64,000 nt of DNA, taken from assembly GCF_025766255.1 (NCBI RefSeq), contig NW_026516686.1:124001-188000 (forward strand), given 5' to 3'. This document shows positions 48,095 to 59,879 of the stretch, one piece after another (the first letter of the stretch is position 1; every line of letters begins with the position of its first letter). Made by a program: the position numbers and the translations under genes. Under the pieces are notes generated by a model, which was not told the DNA's origin, made no database searches, and was given only the letters and a program-made list of their open reading frames with translations. The DNA is from Zychaea mexicana. Taxonomy: Eukaryota; Mucoromycota; Mucoromycetes; Mucorales; Lichtheimiaceae.

Positions 48095-48560
48095 ACCTAC
48101 ACTGCACTTGCACATTTTCCCTTTCACATTTCATTATGGCATAAATAAGCATCTAATAAAACTTAACTTTTTACCCCGTGGTGTTGTACATATAAATCAT
48201 TAAAGTCGAGTCAATATGAGTAGCTTTAGCAATCAGGAACGATATCTGTTATTCCAGTGGTAAACCAATTGTTTATTAGCCGATGTACTATGCTCACTGT
48301 GTGTATAGCCTCAGATACTTTGACCATCTCGCTATTTTTCCTCCGTGGCCGGGCTTCTGACCATCATACGAGCGAGGTAGTCAAGTCATGAGTGTGGCAT
48401 ATCAACGACAGCTCTTGCATGTATACGTAGAAGAAATGTGACGCACAGATGGAAAGTACGTGTATGTCGTGATAACAATTCACCTTGAGCAACAGAAAAA
48501 AAAGTTCCCCTCTCTCCGACAGCAGCGCACACACGCACTCAGCACTCTTTCTCTTTCTTT
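48095..48560. other. Intergenic region
   Basis: Spacer between tandem plus-strand genes with no feature beyond a short C/T stretch before the next start. Confidence 0.45.
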
Positions 48561-49580
48561 ATGCCACGACTATACGACGAAGAACCACGGTCCATATTTA
48601 TTATCCCCAACCCATTCCGTGCACTTTCTCATAAAGCACGACAAATTGGTGTCTACTCATCAGGCATTTTGGTAATAATTCTTTGAGACAGACTAAGCTA
48701 TTCCTTTGTTTTTTATGGAACAATTATCTTATTCATTATCTTTCCGGGATTCTTATGTTTGCAAATAGTTTGCGCTAGGTTGGTGGGTATTCATCGATGC
48801 ACTCATCATTTCAGCACAATCGGACACAGATGCAAAAGCCCACATGGGCTTTGAAGATTGGGTATCTGGTATATTGTCGACATTGGGTATGGTTGTGTAA
48901 GTACAGAATTTTTAAAATGTGTGGGGCGACATATGCAACGAAAAGGGGGGGGGAGGTTGGCCGTATGTTGAGAGAAAGAGCTCAAAAGACAAAAATACTG
49001 ACTGTGTGTATGGATACATTGTGCAGAATCAACTTGATTGACAAGTCACGGTTACATGGAGATGCATATGAATATGCAGGCAGCAGCCTGGTGTGGAAAG
49101 CTCGTTTGTTTCTATTTCTTGGATTTGCATTGATAGCGGGCGGATTTGCGGGATCTTTTGTAAGTTACGATGACGATAAACGCGGAGGAGTGAAAAGTGT
49201 CTGCAAATCCCGCGGATTGGAGCTAAGAGAAATTCGGGATATTATATAGTGCGTCCTGATTATCAAGTACATTGTCTATTTCGAGTCTGCTCAACCATAC
49301 ACATACTATGGCGCAGCGATTGTCGTCCAGTGTGGACTAATAATGATCAGGTGAGGAACTATCATTGCGAGCGAGAATAGGAAGAAGGGACGAAGCTTAA
49401 CAAACGTGTACTGTGTGGTTGATATCTATCTAGCACGGTGGTTCTTTGGATTGCACAAAACACGCAAGAGGTAAGGCGTCATTTTTTATTGTATGTAAAT
49501 TTCTTTTAAGGTTGCACTCACACGTTTTGTGCGCACACACACACATACAACAGGAGTTCGAGTACAATATGCGACTCTAA
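48561..49580 (+). CDS. VPS68: Vps68/TMEM50 (UPF0220) family membrane protein
   Basis: Exons 48561-48671, 48769-48896, 49027-49159, 49250-49350, 49434-49470 and 49554-49580 give 178 residues, the usual family size. Four hydrophobic segments are visible: SSGILFALGWWVFIDALIIS, the WVSGILSTLGMVVINLI region, ARLFLFLGFALIAGGFAGSF and YGAAIVVQCGLIMISTVVLW. The motif DWVSGILSTLGMVVIN and the end FEYNMRL fit the UPF0220/TMEM50 pattern. In yeast Vps68 works with Vps55 in endosome-to-vacuole sorting. The last exon is 27 nt. Confidence 0.88.
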
Positions 49581-50202
49581 GAAACGCAATGGATGCGTGT
49601 GTGTGTGTGTGTGTTCGTTTTGCTGCGTCTGGAGATGATCATGGTTATCAATAAGAATAAAAAAATAAAGGGGGGGGGGGCCACAACAAGTTATATTACC
49701 CTAAGGATCGACGTAACAAGATCACGCAAGACACATCACACACATCACACACCGAGCGCACAGAGTATCCAATAATACACACACACACACACACACACAC
49801 ACTCGCACTAAAGGTGGAAAGGGAGGAGTAGAAGAATAGGAAAGGAAGCAAAAGCACATCACGTACTAGTAATAATAAAAGGCCCACTGTGTCATCAAAA
49901 CCCTTTTTTTTATATCGCCTTGTGTTACATGAATTCTCTCTCTCTCTCTCTCACTTCTTTTTCGCGCCTCTGGACCTCAAGGTTCTCCTTTTCCCGTTTC
50001 TCACATCACTTTTTGTCTTCTCATCCCACCTTCTTTTCGTCTTTTTTCTTCCTTCTCGCCCTAGTAATTGGACGGCCTGTGATCTACATTGAACAAGCCA
50101 TTCCCACTTTAAGCCCTTTCTCCCCCTTATTTTTAACTGGTGTAGAAGCGAACACATAGTGCACACACGACACTACAACCTTTTATAACTCTTGCAAGTT
50201 AC
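49581..50202. other. Microsatellite-rich intergenic region
   Basis: It contains a GT repeat (about 49594-49613), a G run at 49671-49680, an AC repeat (about 49774-49803) and a CT tract (about 49937-49951), then a T/C-rich leader before the RasGAP start codon. No gene was seen. Confidence 0.6.
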
Positions 50203-53200
50203 ATGACCGCTCATACTAGCGTAATGACGGATCGACGCAGTGGGATGATCCCGTCGTTGGGCTATCCACAGACCAGCACGATCGTCAGTCGAGCAGTGGC
50301 TGCTGCTGCTGCAAACAACCACCACCACTCCACTCGACGCGGCGGCAGAAGCTCGAAACGCTATTCCGTATCAGCGTTCTATTCCATGGCAGCTGAACAG
50401 GACGTCGAAGTCGAAGACGAACTGGCACAGGGTTAGACTCGTAAAAAATAAAGAAAACGTTTGGACACAAGAGGCAACAGCTGTTAAAAACAAACTCTTT
50501 TGAAAAAAAAAATCCATATAGCTCAACGTACATTGCGTGATATGAAATCCAAGATATCAGCACAGTCGAAAAAGAACTTTATGCTCGAACGCGATGTCCG
50601 GTTCCTCGATTCGCGAATCGCCTTACTAATTCAAAACCGAATGGCATTGGATGAGGTACGTCCAGATCTTGATTGATAGAAGAAAGAGGAGCTTATTGCC
50701 ATGATTCTTATGATTATAATAAAAAATGGCGTTACTAATTGTTGCAAGTACTGAAATAGCAAAACGAAGTTGCTTCGCATTTGGAAGAACACGACGACGA
50801 CAACGATGACCATTATCCAGATGATCGAAGAATGCAGCAATATGGGAACCTATTCTTCTTGCTACAAAGCGAGCCTCGCCATATCGCAACGCTGTGTCGT
50901 TTGGTGAGCCTATCTGAAATCGACACGTTGTTACAAACAGTGATGTTTACGCTGTATGGTAATCAGTACGAAAGTCGTGAAGAGCATCTCTTATTGACCA
51001 TGTTCCAGGTACAATCACACAAAACCTAAAAAAAAAAATAATCAAAGAGAGAACAATAGAAACCCGATTTAAGAAGGGTGGGAAAAGAGAATGAATACAG
51101 ATTAACTCAGACTAAAAAAAAAACCTTCTTTCAGAATGTGCTTGCAGCCCAGTTCGAGACGACAGCAGAATTCACGTCGTTGTTGCGAGCAAACACACCC
51201 GTATCACGCATGATGACCACATACACACGACGCGGACCTGGCCAGTCGTATCTAAAGTCTGTTCTGTCGGACAAAATCAATGATCTGATTGAACGAGAAA
51301 ATTTAAACTTGCAGATCAATCCACTCAAGGTAAATAAAACAAAGTTCCGTGGAGATGCCAACCGCAGCTTACAAAGAGGATACTGACCCTGTGCGGTGTT
51401 GCTGAAACTACAAAGGTTCAAGAGGAAATCATTGAACGTGCGGAAATGGAGAGCGGGGGCGAATCAGGCATGACCAAGAGTGCATCGGCTGAAGAGGCTG
51501 CAGCTGATCCAAACGTCAAGGCATTGATCGAACCTCGTCTACAACGACTCATTGACCTTGCCAACTCATTTTTGAGCACCATCATCAACTCACTCGACCA
51601 AGTGCCCTATGGTATCCGGTGGATCTGTAAACAGATCCGGTCACTGACGAAACGCAAGTACCCTGATGCCAGCGAATATGCTATATCGTCCTTGATCGGT
51701 GGATTTTTCTTTCTACGTTTTGTGAACCCTGCTATTGTGACGCCCCAAGCTTACATGCTGGTTGATGGCAATCCGAGCAATCACGCGCGCACAACCTTGA
51801 CCCTGGTAACATATCCATAAATCACGCGCTTTTTTAGATGAAGAGTCAAACTTACACGTGATATGTTGCTGCTCCACCAGATTGCCAAAATGTTACAAAA
51901 CCTTGCAAATAAGCCAACGTACGCCAAGGAAGCATACATGATCCCCACGAACCCATTCGTCGAAAACAACAAGGCACGCATCAACAAGTTTTTGAACGAC
52001 CTATGCGAAGTAGGCGATTTCTACGAGTCGTTGGAAATGGACCAATACATGGCACTTTCAAAGAAGGACATTATGATCAGCATCACGCCCAACGAAATTT
52101 ACAACACACAAGCGTTGCTTCAACAGCACATTGACATCTTGGCAGCAAAAGAGACGGATCACTTGCGCATTCTTGTGACAGAGGTAGGCCCGGCGCCGCC
52201 TCAAGTCCCTAGAAAAGACAACAAGCCTATCGAGCTGCCGTTATTTAGTCGATGGGAGATGCCTATCCAAGGTAATGCAAATGAAAAAAAGAGGTCTTTT
52301 TAGTAACGTCACACAAACTTTTATGCGGATTTTTAATAATCATTTGCTTCTACACTAAAAAGATCTCACAACGACGCTCATGTCGGAAAACAATATTACA
52401 CAAAACGATATCTTGTACATGGAGGCCAAGGCTATTTTTGTACAGTTGATCCGTTCGCTGCCACACCTAGCACGCAAACCATTGAACTTGCAGCGCATCG
52501 CTGAGACGGCTGGTACCGCCAATGACGCCCAACTTGTGCGCAAGGGAATCAAGGTCAAGGAAATGTTACGGGAACTCGAAGAAGCGGGTGTCACGGATCG
52601 ACGCGACGGGTATCGGTTGCTTGTTGAGGAAATTACACAAGAGTTACAGCACCTTGGCGATCTGAAAGTCAAAGTGATGGAGGAAATGCATTCGCTCGAG
52701 AGCGTCTATCAAACGATCCAAGATCACAACAATTATCTAAAGAGTCAGCTCGAAAGCTACAAGGCCTATTTGCAGAATGTCCGCATTCAGAGTGGTGGAG
52801 GCGACAAGTCCAACAAGAAGCAGGTCGGCATTGGTGTCCAGGTCACCGAGGGCAAAGTCAAGCAAAAGGTTGGCAAAACACATATGCAGGGTCCTGTCAA
52901 GTACACGCACCAGCAGCTTGAACGTGAAGGAATCATTGCCGAGACTGAGGTGCCAGAGTATAGGTATGATCTGCGCTAGAAGTGGTAAACAAAAAGGGAG
53001 TTGGGTCTCTCTTTTGGATGAATCGCGCTAAGCCCTTTTTTGCTTTCTACTAGACGGAGCAACATTTTCTTGACAATCTCGTCCCCTATTCCAGGGACTT
53101 TTATTATATCGTTACACTATAAAGGTAGAGTCCAACCAACATAAAAGGAGCACATGTATCTGTTGCCATGGGGTTGCCATGAGACTAAACTAACTTTATG

Positions 53201-53454
53201 AATTAAAAAAGGTCGAGACAAGCCCATTCTGGAAATCGATCTGAAATTGGATGATCTATTGGAGAAGCAACAGGATAATGTGCACTTATTAGACCTTGAA
53301 TACATCAAACTGAATGTTTCCAAGACGCTGCAGCTGCTCACCAAGACATTCATGGCCAAGAACAAGTAAGTGTTATTGCTGGCCCAAAGCAGATGATGCA
53401 ACTGTGATCTGACATGATACGTTGGCTTAATCTAGAACCGGCTTCTTTTCCTAA
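50203..53454 (+). CDS. gap1: Ras GTPase-activating protein, Gap1/IQGAP-related
   Basis: Turns off Ras by stimulating GTP hydrolysis. Exons 50203-50431, 50522-50655, 50760-51008, 51135-51329, 51416-51805, 51881-52271, 52363-52963, 53054-53124, 53212-53365 and 53436-53454 give 810 residues. The RasGAP domain (about 140-460) has the arginine finger region [13 protein letters not shown] (Arg about 222) and the FLR motif [16 protein letters not shown] (Arg about 370). The RasGAP C-terminal domain follows: [20 protein letters not shown], then [20 protein letters not shown] and [39 protein letters not shown]. This layout, without calponin-homology or IQ motifs, is that of fission yeast Gap1 rather than full IQGAP. 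The start ATG could also be the one seven codons downstream. The final exon codes only KTGFFS. Confidence 0.9.
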
Positions 53455-54027
53455 AGTTATCTTCCTCTAATCTTCTCTACCCATACACACATTCTTCTTT
53501 ATCGCTCCAACTTGCCCGCCCCCCCCTTTTGAATACCTACAAAAATTCCGTCATACTCCATTATTTTGTCGCCATCATGCAAAAACCCAGCAGTTAGTAT
53601 GCTTCCTGCAGACAGCATAGTAGTAGGAAGACTTAATCACCATCATCACCACTCGCCCCCCCCCACCTCCATTACTACTCCAGCACCGTACCCCACCCCT
53701 CCGTATATATACATTACAAAGTACATTTTTGTTTCTATGACTATTTTAAGATCTTATTTCATATTCAACGTAAAACAAAACAAGAGACTTACGAGCCCAC
53801 AAAAAAGAATGCTTATAATTACTATTATTGTTAATTTATATATATATTTTATTCATCAAAAGTATTACATTTGGAAACTTTCTCCTCTCTTTTGAACTAA
53901 CTGTACAGAAAAAACAAAATGAATGACAATGCAAAAAGAAGTTGAGCGGAGAAAAAGTGGCAGTCCTTTTCTCTTTTTTTCTTTGGGTTGGGTTGGATGT
54001 GAGGGGGGATATATCATAGCAATAAAT
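53455..54027. other. Convergent 3' intergenic region
   Basis: Shared 3' space of the RasGAP gene and Kre33. It contains C-rich runs (about 53517-53527 and 53655-53665) and AT-rich DNA with possible polyadenylation signals for both strands. No gene was seen. Confidence 0.5.
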
Positions 54028-57000
54028 TTATGATCTTCTGGTCTTCTTTGACATCTTGATTTTTTTAGGTTGGAACTGTTTGTTTTCTTTAGCAATGATC
54101 TCGTTTGCAGATACATTCTTGCGCTTCTTTGACGAGTTTGCGTTCTTGATGCTGACGACTGGTGATTTGCTTTTGCCCTTGTTCAAGGCTTCCACCTGCG
54201 CTTGAGCAGCCGACCAGTCCTTGTCTTCGCCACCAATTGCGTACTGTGACAAATCCAGCTTGTCAATCATCTCGCGCTGCTTGGCCTTGAGTCCATCGAC
54301 AACTTCGTCACCAGCTTCCTTCAGTTCATCGTCCATGGACTGCTTGAGCGGTCGCCATGCTTCGTCATCCTCAATATCCCGCTTATCCTTGGTACCCATC
54401 ATTTCCTCGTCTTCTTCGGCAGCTGCAGCTGCTTCAATCTCCTTTTTCTTTTTCTTCAGCTCCGGCGATTCTTCTTCGATAGCGTCGCTCTGGACCTGGG
54501 TAAAGTGTTGGCTGACCTTGCGCACAATCTTGACGAACATGGCAAGCACCTGGTTGCTAGCCAGTGACAGTTCCTTTTCCAAGTCTTCAACAGACTTGCG
54601 CTGAAGACCAATACCCATCAAGATGGAGCTTTGGACACCAGACAGCTTGACACCAGGGGACAATTCGCCGCGGAAGTACAAAAAGGCAACAGTAGGAATC
54701 AAATCGAGAATAACGTGGTAATCAAGCATGTTGTTCGAGTACGAGTCCAGACGCTTCAGATCGTAAGGCGAGAAGTGCATGTCCAGGCGGGTTTTGGTGA
54801 TACTGTTCGATTCTTGGCGACCGTGATGTGCTGCCTCAAGCACGCTGAGTGCATTGATGACTGGGAATTCACGGAATTGGTACGACAACAAGCTCAGGAA
54901 ACGTCTGGAGAAATCACCAGCAAACGCATCCAACCAAGCTGCACTTGAAAGACCTCCTTCCAAGGTGTTGACCATCACACATGTATGCTCGCCAGTCAAG
55001 TCGTTGGCCGTTTGACGGACATACAAGGGCACAAAGCCGGAGCGTTTCCAGAACTTGTGCAAAGCGGGCGTCATACCGTACGAGACACCGAGGTAGTCAA
55101 GACGGGGTGGTCGTCTTTCGCTCAAGTTGGTCAAAAGAGGAGGCATCTTGAGCGGATCACGGACCTTAATTTGATCTGTCTTCAGGTCAGCGTTTTCCAG
55201 TTCATCGTCTTCCACACGCGTGATGGTCTCTTCCTCATCGTCACCCGTCGACTCGCTCAAACTAGACATATCGCCCTGGTAGTACGATTTCAGGAGCTCA
55301 AGAGCGCGCGAACCGTAACCCATGTTGGCATAATCGGGGTGAGTGGCGATACGAACGACACGTGCACCGGACAAGCTTGCAAAGTCATCATCTTGGAACT
55401 GTTGCGAGACGAGCCAAGGAATCATGTCACCGGCAGGACGCTGACCGCGCGAAAGCGAGTTGATGACGGTCTGGCGCGAGATTTCACCTTCCAAACAGAC
55501 TTGCACGACGACAAGTGGGTCCGGAAGGCTCGTGCTGGCATGAGCCATGGGAGGAAGAAGCACAAACAAATGGTGAGCTGGAGCATCACTCATGAGCTGC
55601 AAATCGTTGGGCGAATTCTTGTAATGGCTTGCAACATAGAGTGCCATCATGCGCTGCAGGAATGTTTCGCTGACAGGATGGTAAGAGAAAAGTGTGTCGC
55701 GGTTGACATAGTACAGCTCGCATTCGGAAGGATGCGGGCAACCTTGGATGTTCTTGGATATGATTGAAGCATCCAAGCACAACAGCTCGTTCAGCCACTT
55801 TTCGACAGGATCGTTGGGTCCGTAACGAATAGGTTCCTCAAGCTTGATTTCCTTGAGTGTGCGACCTCCCAAACCTTCGGTGTCGTCGATTTGCTTCTTG
55901 GCAACCATGTCACGACCCACCATCACGTTCTCGCCCGAGGCATCCTTGGCAACGCCACCCGTTTTGCCAACGAAACCGCGCGACTGCTCACGAAGCTGCT
56001 GGATCAACTTGAGAGAGAGAGATCGGCCAGTACCTTCGTAACCGTTGATGGTGGATGCCATGAAAACGAGGTAGGGGCCCAAAAGCTTGCGAACGATGGG
56101 CAAGGGAATTGCAGCGGCTTCATCGATCACGAGCAATTCGGCTTGACCGAGGACATGAGCGTCTTGAGGCTGAATGTACTGGATCGTCTGACGATGCTGT
56201 CTGAAAATGTTGACGCGGACAATAGCCTTGTTAAACTCAGGGTTGGTGGATTGAACGATATCGTAATCGAGATGTTCTTCATAACCGAGTGCGTCGAATG
56301 TCTTGAAGACAAACTCAAAGAGCGTCTTTAGATTCTCGGGGCTCGGCGAGGTGACAAAAATGTTGGAATAGCCATAAGCAACGGCGGATGCCATGGCAAT
56401 ACCGAGAGCGGCGGATTTACCACGACCACGCGCTGCTGTCAAGGCAACCGTACTGCGGAGCGACTTTTCAGAAATGGCTTCGATGAATGTGAGGACAGCC
56501 TTGGCCTGATCCACCGTACGTGCACATTTGACCAGCGATCCCACTGGCTCGGTGTCCGCAAGCGACTCCTTCAACTCGTCCAATTCCATTTCCTCTTCTG
56601 TCTTTTGTTCCTCGGCGCTCTTAACTGGCAGAGGCTTGACGTGTTTGCCCATGCTGATGGGAAGTACGTTCAATTCGTCGTCGACAACAAGGCAGTTCTC
56701 GCTGGAACCCAATGACAAGATGAATCGTTCGTTAAAACGAGCAACGATATCGTTATGAGCTTCCGTTCTGTATCGGTAATGGACATCCTAACATTGAATT
56801 TTTTTCGCATAGATCAATGGTAAATTCACTGTTTTTTCTTCCTATATCCATATGGATGCACTACCCATTTTCCATTGGTTTTTAACGTACCATAGCCATT
56901 GTGTACAGCTGCTTGAGCGAGCTCATGTTCTTGAGCAAGAGAACAACCATACCGCCGCCTTCAACAGTCTCAATGGTTCGGGCGAGGGTATTGGGCGTGA

Positions 57001-57555
57001 TAGCTTCAAAGTCCTGGAGAATACACATGCCATAGGTGTTACCGAGAATCTTTTGTGTCTCCTTATAGTAGGCATATCGAATATTGGTAACCGTAACAAA
57101 CAGTTCAAAAGGATCCTCAGTGTTGGCTTCCCGAGTTCCTCGCTTGATCTCCCTTTTGATCTTTGCCTCACGTTTCTTGCGATGACTACACCATGTATGC
57201 GAATTAGCTTTTACATATTTTTTTTTTCTAATTACAAGTAGCTGAGTCAATCTTTACCTAGTGAAACCAAGGTCTTTCTTGTAGCACCAGAGTACAGATG
57301 GTCGTGAGGTAACTTGAGCTTGAGCCAGCAAATAATGCAGATTGACAACCTAAGAAGAGAATAAAAAACAAAAATTCAAATGGTGTTAGATCAGGGCAAC
57401 ATTAGAGTTTCGATCTGTTCATTGTCGTTTCCGCTTTGCAAGTTTACCTGTTCTTTTCCCTTATCGCCTACAACTACAAAGAATGAGCGATGCTTGGTTT
57501 GCACACAGTTCTTAATGAGTGTAGCCACTCGAGAATCGACCACCTTTCTGACCAT
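54028..57555 (-). CDS. KRE33: RNA cytidine acetyltransferase Kre33/NAT10
   Basis: Nucleolar enzyme that makes N4-acetylcytidine in 18S rRNA and certain tRNAs, using acetyl-CoA and ATP. Exons 57555-57448, 57349-57258, 57185-56891 and 56787-54028 give 1084 residues, near the family's usual length. The N-terminal domain starts MVRKVVDSRVATLIKNCVQT and continues KHRSFFVVVGDKGKEQVVNL. The helicase-like module has a P-loop TAARGRGKSAALG (about residue 283-295) and a Walker B LVIDEAAAIPLP. The GNAT acetyltransferase has VVRIATHPDYANMGYGSRAL, and the tRNA-binding C-terminal part includes LDYLGVSYGMTPALHKFWKR. The tail is Lys-rich with nucleolar-type signals (KKIKMSKKTRRS). The short 5' exons were needed to reach the conserved start. 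A Harbinger relic begins about 220 bases upstream. Confidence 0.95.
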
Positions 57556-57774
57556 TGGTTGATTAAGCAAAAGCTGGGGAAAAGGTCAGGACGAAAGTTC
57601 AAAAAAAAAATATGCTTGACAGGCTCCCCTCTCCGAAAAAAAAAATGTGGCAAAGCCGGTTTCCTTTTTTGGATGTAGAGCAATGCGAATTAAGAAGTTT
57701 GCTCCACTTAAAAAAAATTTGCTTTGGAAAAAAAAAAAACGTCTGCTTTATTTTTCACTTTTGTTCCACTCAAA

Positions 57775-58376
57775 ATGAATACCACTGCTACTACTTCAAA
57801 CTTTGCTCCCCCTGCCGATGGTTCCGCCGCCCTCTCCCAACGCAAGAAAAAAGGCAAAGTTTAGGCCGATCCTGCAAGTGGCGAAAACGACGAACAGAAG
57901 GTACCACAGCTTTACACATCTTATATCTACGCTCAAAGCAATTTCAAAGATAAAGTAGTAACCAAAGTTTAGTTTATAGTTCGAACGAGCCTAAGTATGT
58001 CGATTTCCGCCCTGCTAATAGTGGCAAAAAGCAAGTCAAGGACAACAAGAGAAAACGCGCTTCGGACGACATTGGTGAAGACGAAACGATCGAAAATCAA
58101 GCGTTGGAAACGATGCGAATCCAGCTAGAGATCGATCGTGAGCGTGTTCTTGTTGCAAAAATGAACGCATACAGCGACAAGTTGATGGCTGAGCATGCGA
58201 TCATGAGTGTGGATGCCTCGGATTTTCCCCCGTTGCGCAAATACTTTTATGAGACCATGCAAGACAAGATCGTTGCGGATCTGAAGGAGGAGCTGGAGAA
58301 GCAGTAGCAAATGGCGGAAGACGATGTGGAAGAAGGCGAAGAAGATGGGTGCGAGGAAGAGGAGCAACAGCAATAA
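57775..58376 (+). pseudogene. Accessory gene of a PIF/Harbinger element, with internal stops
   Basis: The frame from the ATG at 57775 (NTTATTSNFAPPADGSAALS) meets TAG at 57862-57864. After a likely intron from 57901, a frame continues KYVDFRPANSGKKQVKDNKR, ALETMRIQLEIDRERVLVAK and KYFYETMQDKIVADLKEELE. It reaches a second TAG at 58305-58307 with an acidic tail beyond it (EDDVEEGEEDGCEEEEQQQ). Both stops could come from CAG (Gln) by a single C to T change. It lies tail to tail with the Harbinger transposase, the arrangement of the second (Myb-like or accessory) gene of that superfamily. Its identity is inferred from position. Confidence 0.5.
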
Positions 58377-58431
58377 ACATTGTTTCTATATCATCATAGC
58401 GGAATCACAGGTACGTTCTTAATGCATGATT

Positions 58432-59623
58432 TTATTCGTCACCATGACGCTCCCAGATATGCTCGACAAGATCGAGTAGTAGTCTCGTATGGGCGGCCTT
58501 GTCATGGACTTCCCGTTGACGTTGGTGATGGGGAAGTTCTTCCGGTTGTCCACCACGTTGAATGGATGGCGCAACAAAGAAAGAACAGCTGTCGTAATCC
58601 AACTCACACTGCCTTTCGTACCCATCCCGCTCGTGCTCAACGATCATGTTATGCATGATAATGCACGCCTTCGTGATGTTTGCGAGGTGTGATACGTGCC
58701 ACGAATGTCCAGGCTCCCGGACTATTGCAAAACGCTGTTGCAACACTCCAAAAGCGCGCTCAATGTCCTTGCGGACAGATTCTTGTCGCCGGGCGAACAA
58801 CTAGATCAACAAGGTAATGAGTTAAATTAGGTAGAAATATTTATATAATAAACAAGCATGTACCTTTTTTTTGTTGCCCACGGGATGCCGGATGGTTTTG
58901 ACCAATGTGGCCCACGGTGGGTAAATCCCATCTGTCAAGTAATACCCCTTGTTATAATACTTGTGGTTGACAGCTGGGGAGCGACCGCTGATGACATCGT
59001 CGACAGGGGGGGACTTGTGCAAGACGTTGAGGTCGTTGCAGGACCCGGGAACACCAAAGAACGAGTGCCAGATCCACGTATCTTGCGAAGCGACGGCTTC
59101 CAGGATGACCGTCGGGCTACCTTCCCTTGCCAGACGTGTACATGCCGGCCCAACCCGTGGGGCAGTTCTTCCACTTCCAATGCATGCAGTCGAGGGAGCC
59201 AAGCATGCCCGGGAGCCCTCGCGCCTCTCCAAGGGCCAACAAACGTTTGAGGTTTTCTTCGTTTGGGGCACGAAGATATTTCCTCCCCAAAGCACTCGAT
59301 GATACCCTCACAGAATCTCCATCAAGCACTCTCTTGCTGTGGATTCAGCCATCTTAGTGTATTCGTCAACAGCGTCAGCGGATCTGCCATACGCTAGCAT
59401 GCGCATGGCTGCGGTTCCTTTGAGGTAAGGGTGGAAGCCGACTTTCCCGGTTGCATCCCGTTTTTGTTGGAAGTACGTGTACTTTAGCTTTTGCACGATA
59501 CGCAAAAGCAGCTCCCGCTGCATGCGGAAGCGACGTTGAAAAAAATGTCGCATCGTATCTTGGGACTTGGTTAAAATAATCCTGCATAACTATCATCTGA
59601 AATACAGAGCGTTGGCGATCCAT
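58432..59623 (-). pseudogene. PIF/Harbinger (DDE_4) transposase, frameshifted
   Basis: Pieces of one transposase lie in order in changing frames from the ATG at 59623: MQDYFNQVPRYDATFF, then FRMQRELLLRIVQKLKYTYF, GTAAMRMLAYGRSADAVDEY, PGMLGSLDCMHWKWKNCPTG, PTVILEAVASQDTWIWHSFF, and after an intron RQESVRKDIERAFGVLQQRF. The D of SLDCMHW and the later DIERAFGVLQ helix are family landmarks. At least three small indels break the frame (in the T run near 59540, near 59290-59310 and near 59150). The right end beyond 59623 has GCGACCGCTGTGGGTGCTC near 59835, which resembles a Harbinger terminus. A matching left terminus was not found. Confidence 0.8.
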
Positions 59624-59879
59624 GACCTTGCGTTTTGGTTTTCTGACGCGCAGGGACAGCACAACGTCTTCTATTTCGGGCTTGTTGGAAGATTCGAGAA
59701 TGGGAGAAATAATATTTTTTATACAGTCCCTGTCTATCCTTTATTTAAACCAACGACGCGTGAAGTTTAACATTGATTTAACAGCAACCGCTGCACGATA
59801 TGCCCTGTTATGTTAAATTTGACGTTTTCATAACAGCGACCGCTGTGGGTGCTCTTAGTCTACTGGCTCAGCAGCCAAC

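Noticed and set aside
49589..49620. GT and AC microsatellites as possible telomeric or Z-DNA elements
   Set aside because: Simple dinucleotide repeats of ordinary length, with nothing else supporting a special role.
51330..51415. Continuation of RasGAP exon 4 past 51329 ([18 protein letters not shown])
   Set aside because: The conserved RasGAP sequence resumes at 51416 in phase, and the continuation meets a stop, so this is intron.
52964..53053. RasGAP ending at the TAG at 52977
   Set aside because: The exon 53054-53124 encodes the expected [16 protein letters not shown] segment of the RasGAP C-terminal domain in phase, so the gene continues.
54985..55767. 260-codon frame on the plus strand opposite Kre33
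   Set aside because: It is the shadow of the highly conserved Kre33 coding strand. No independent support.
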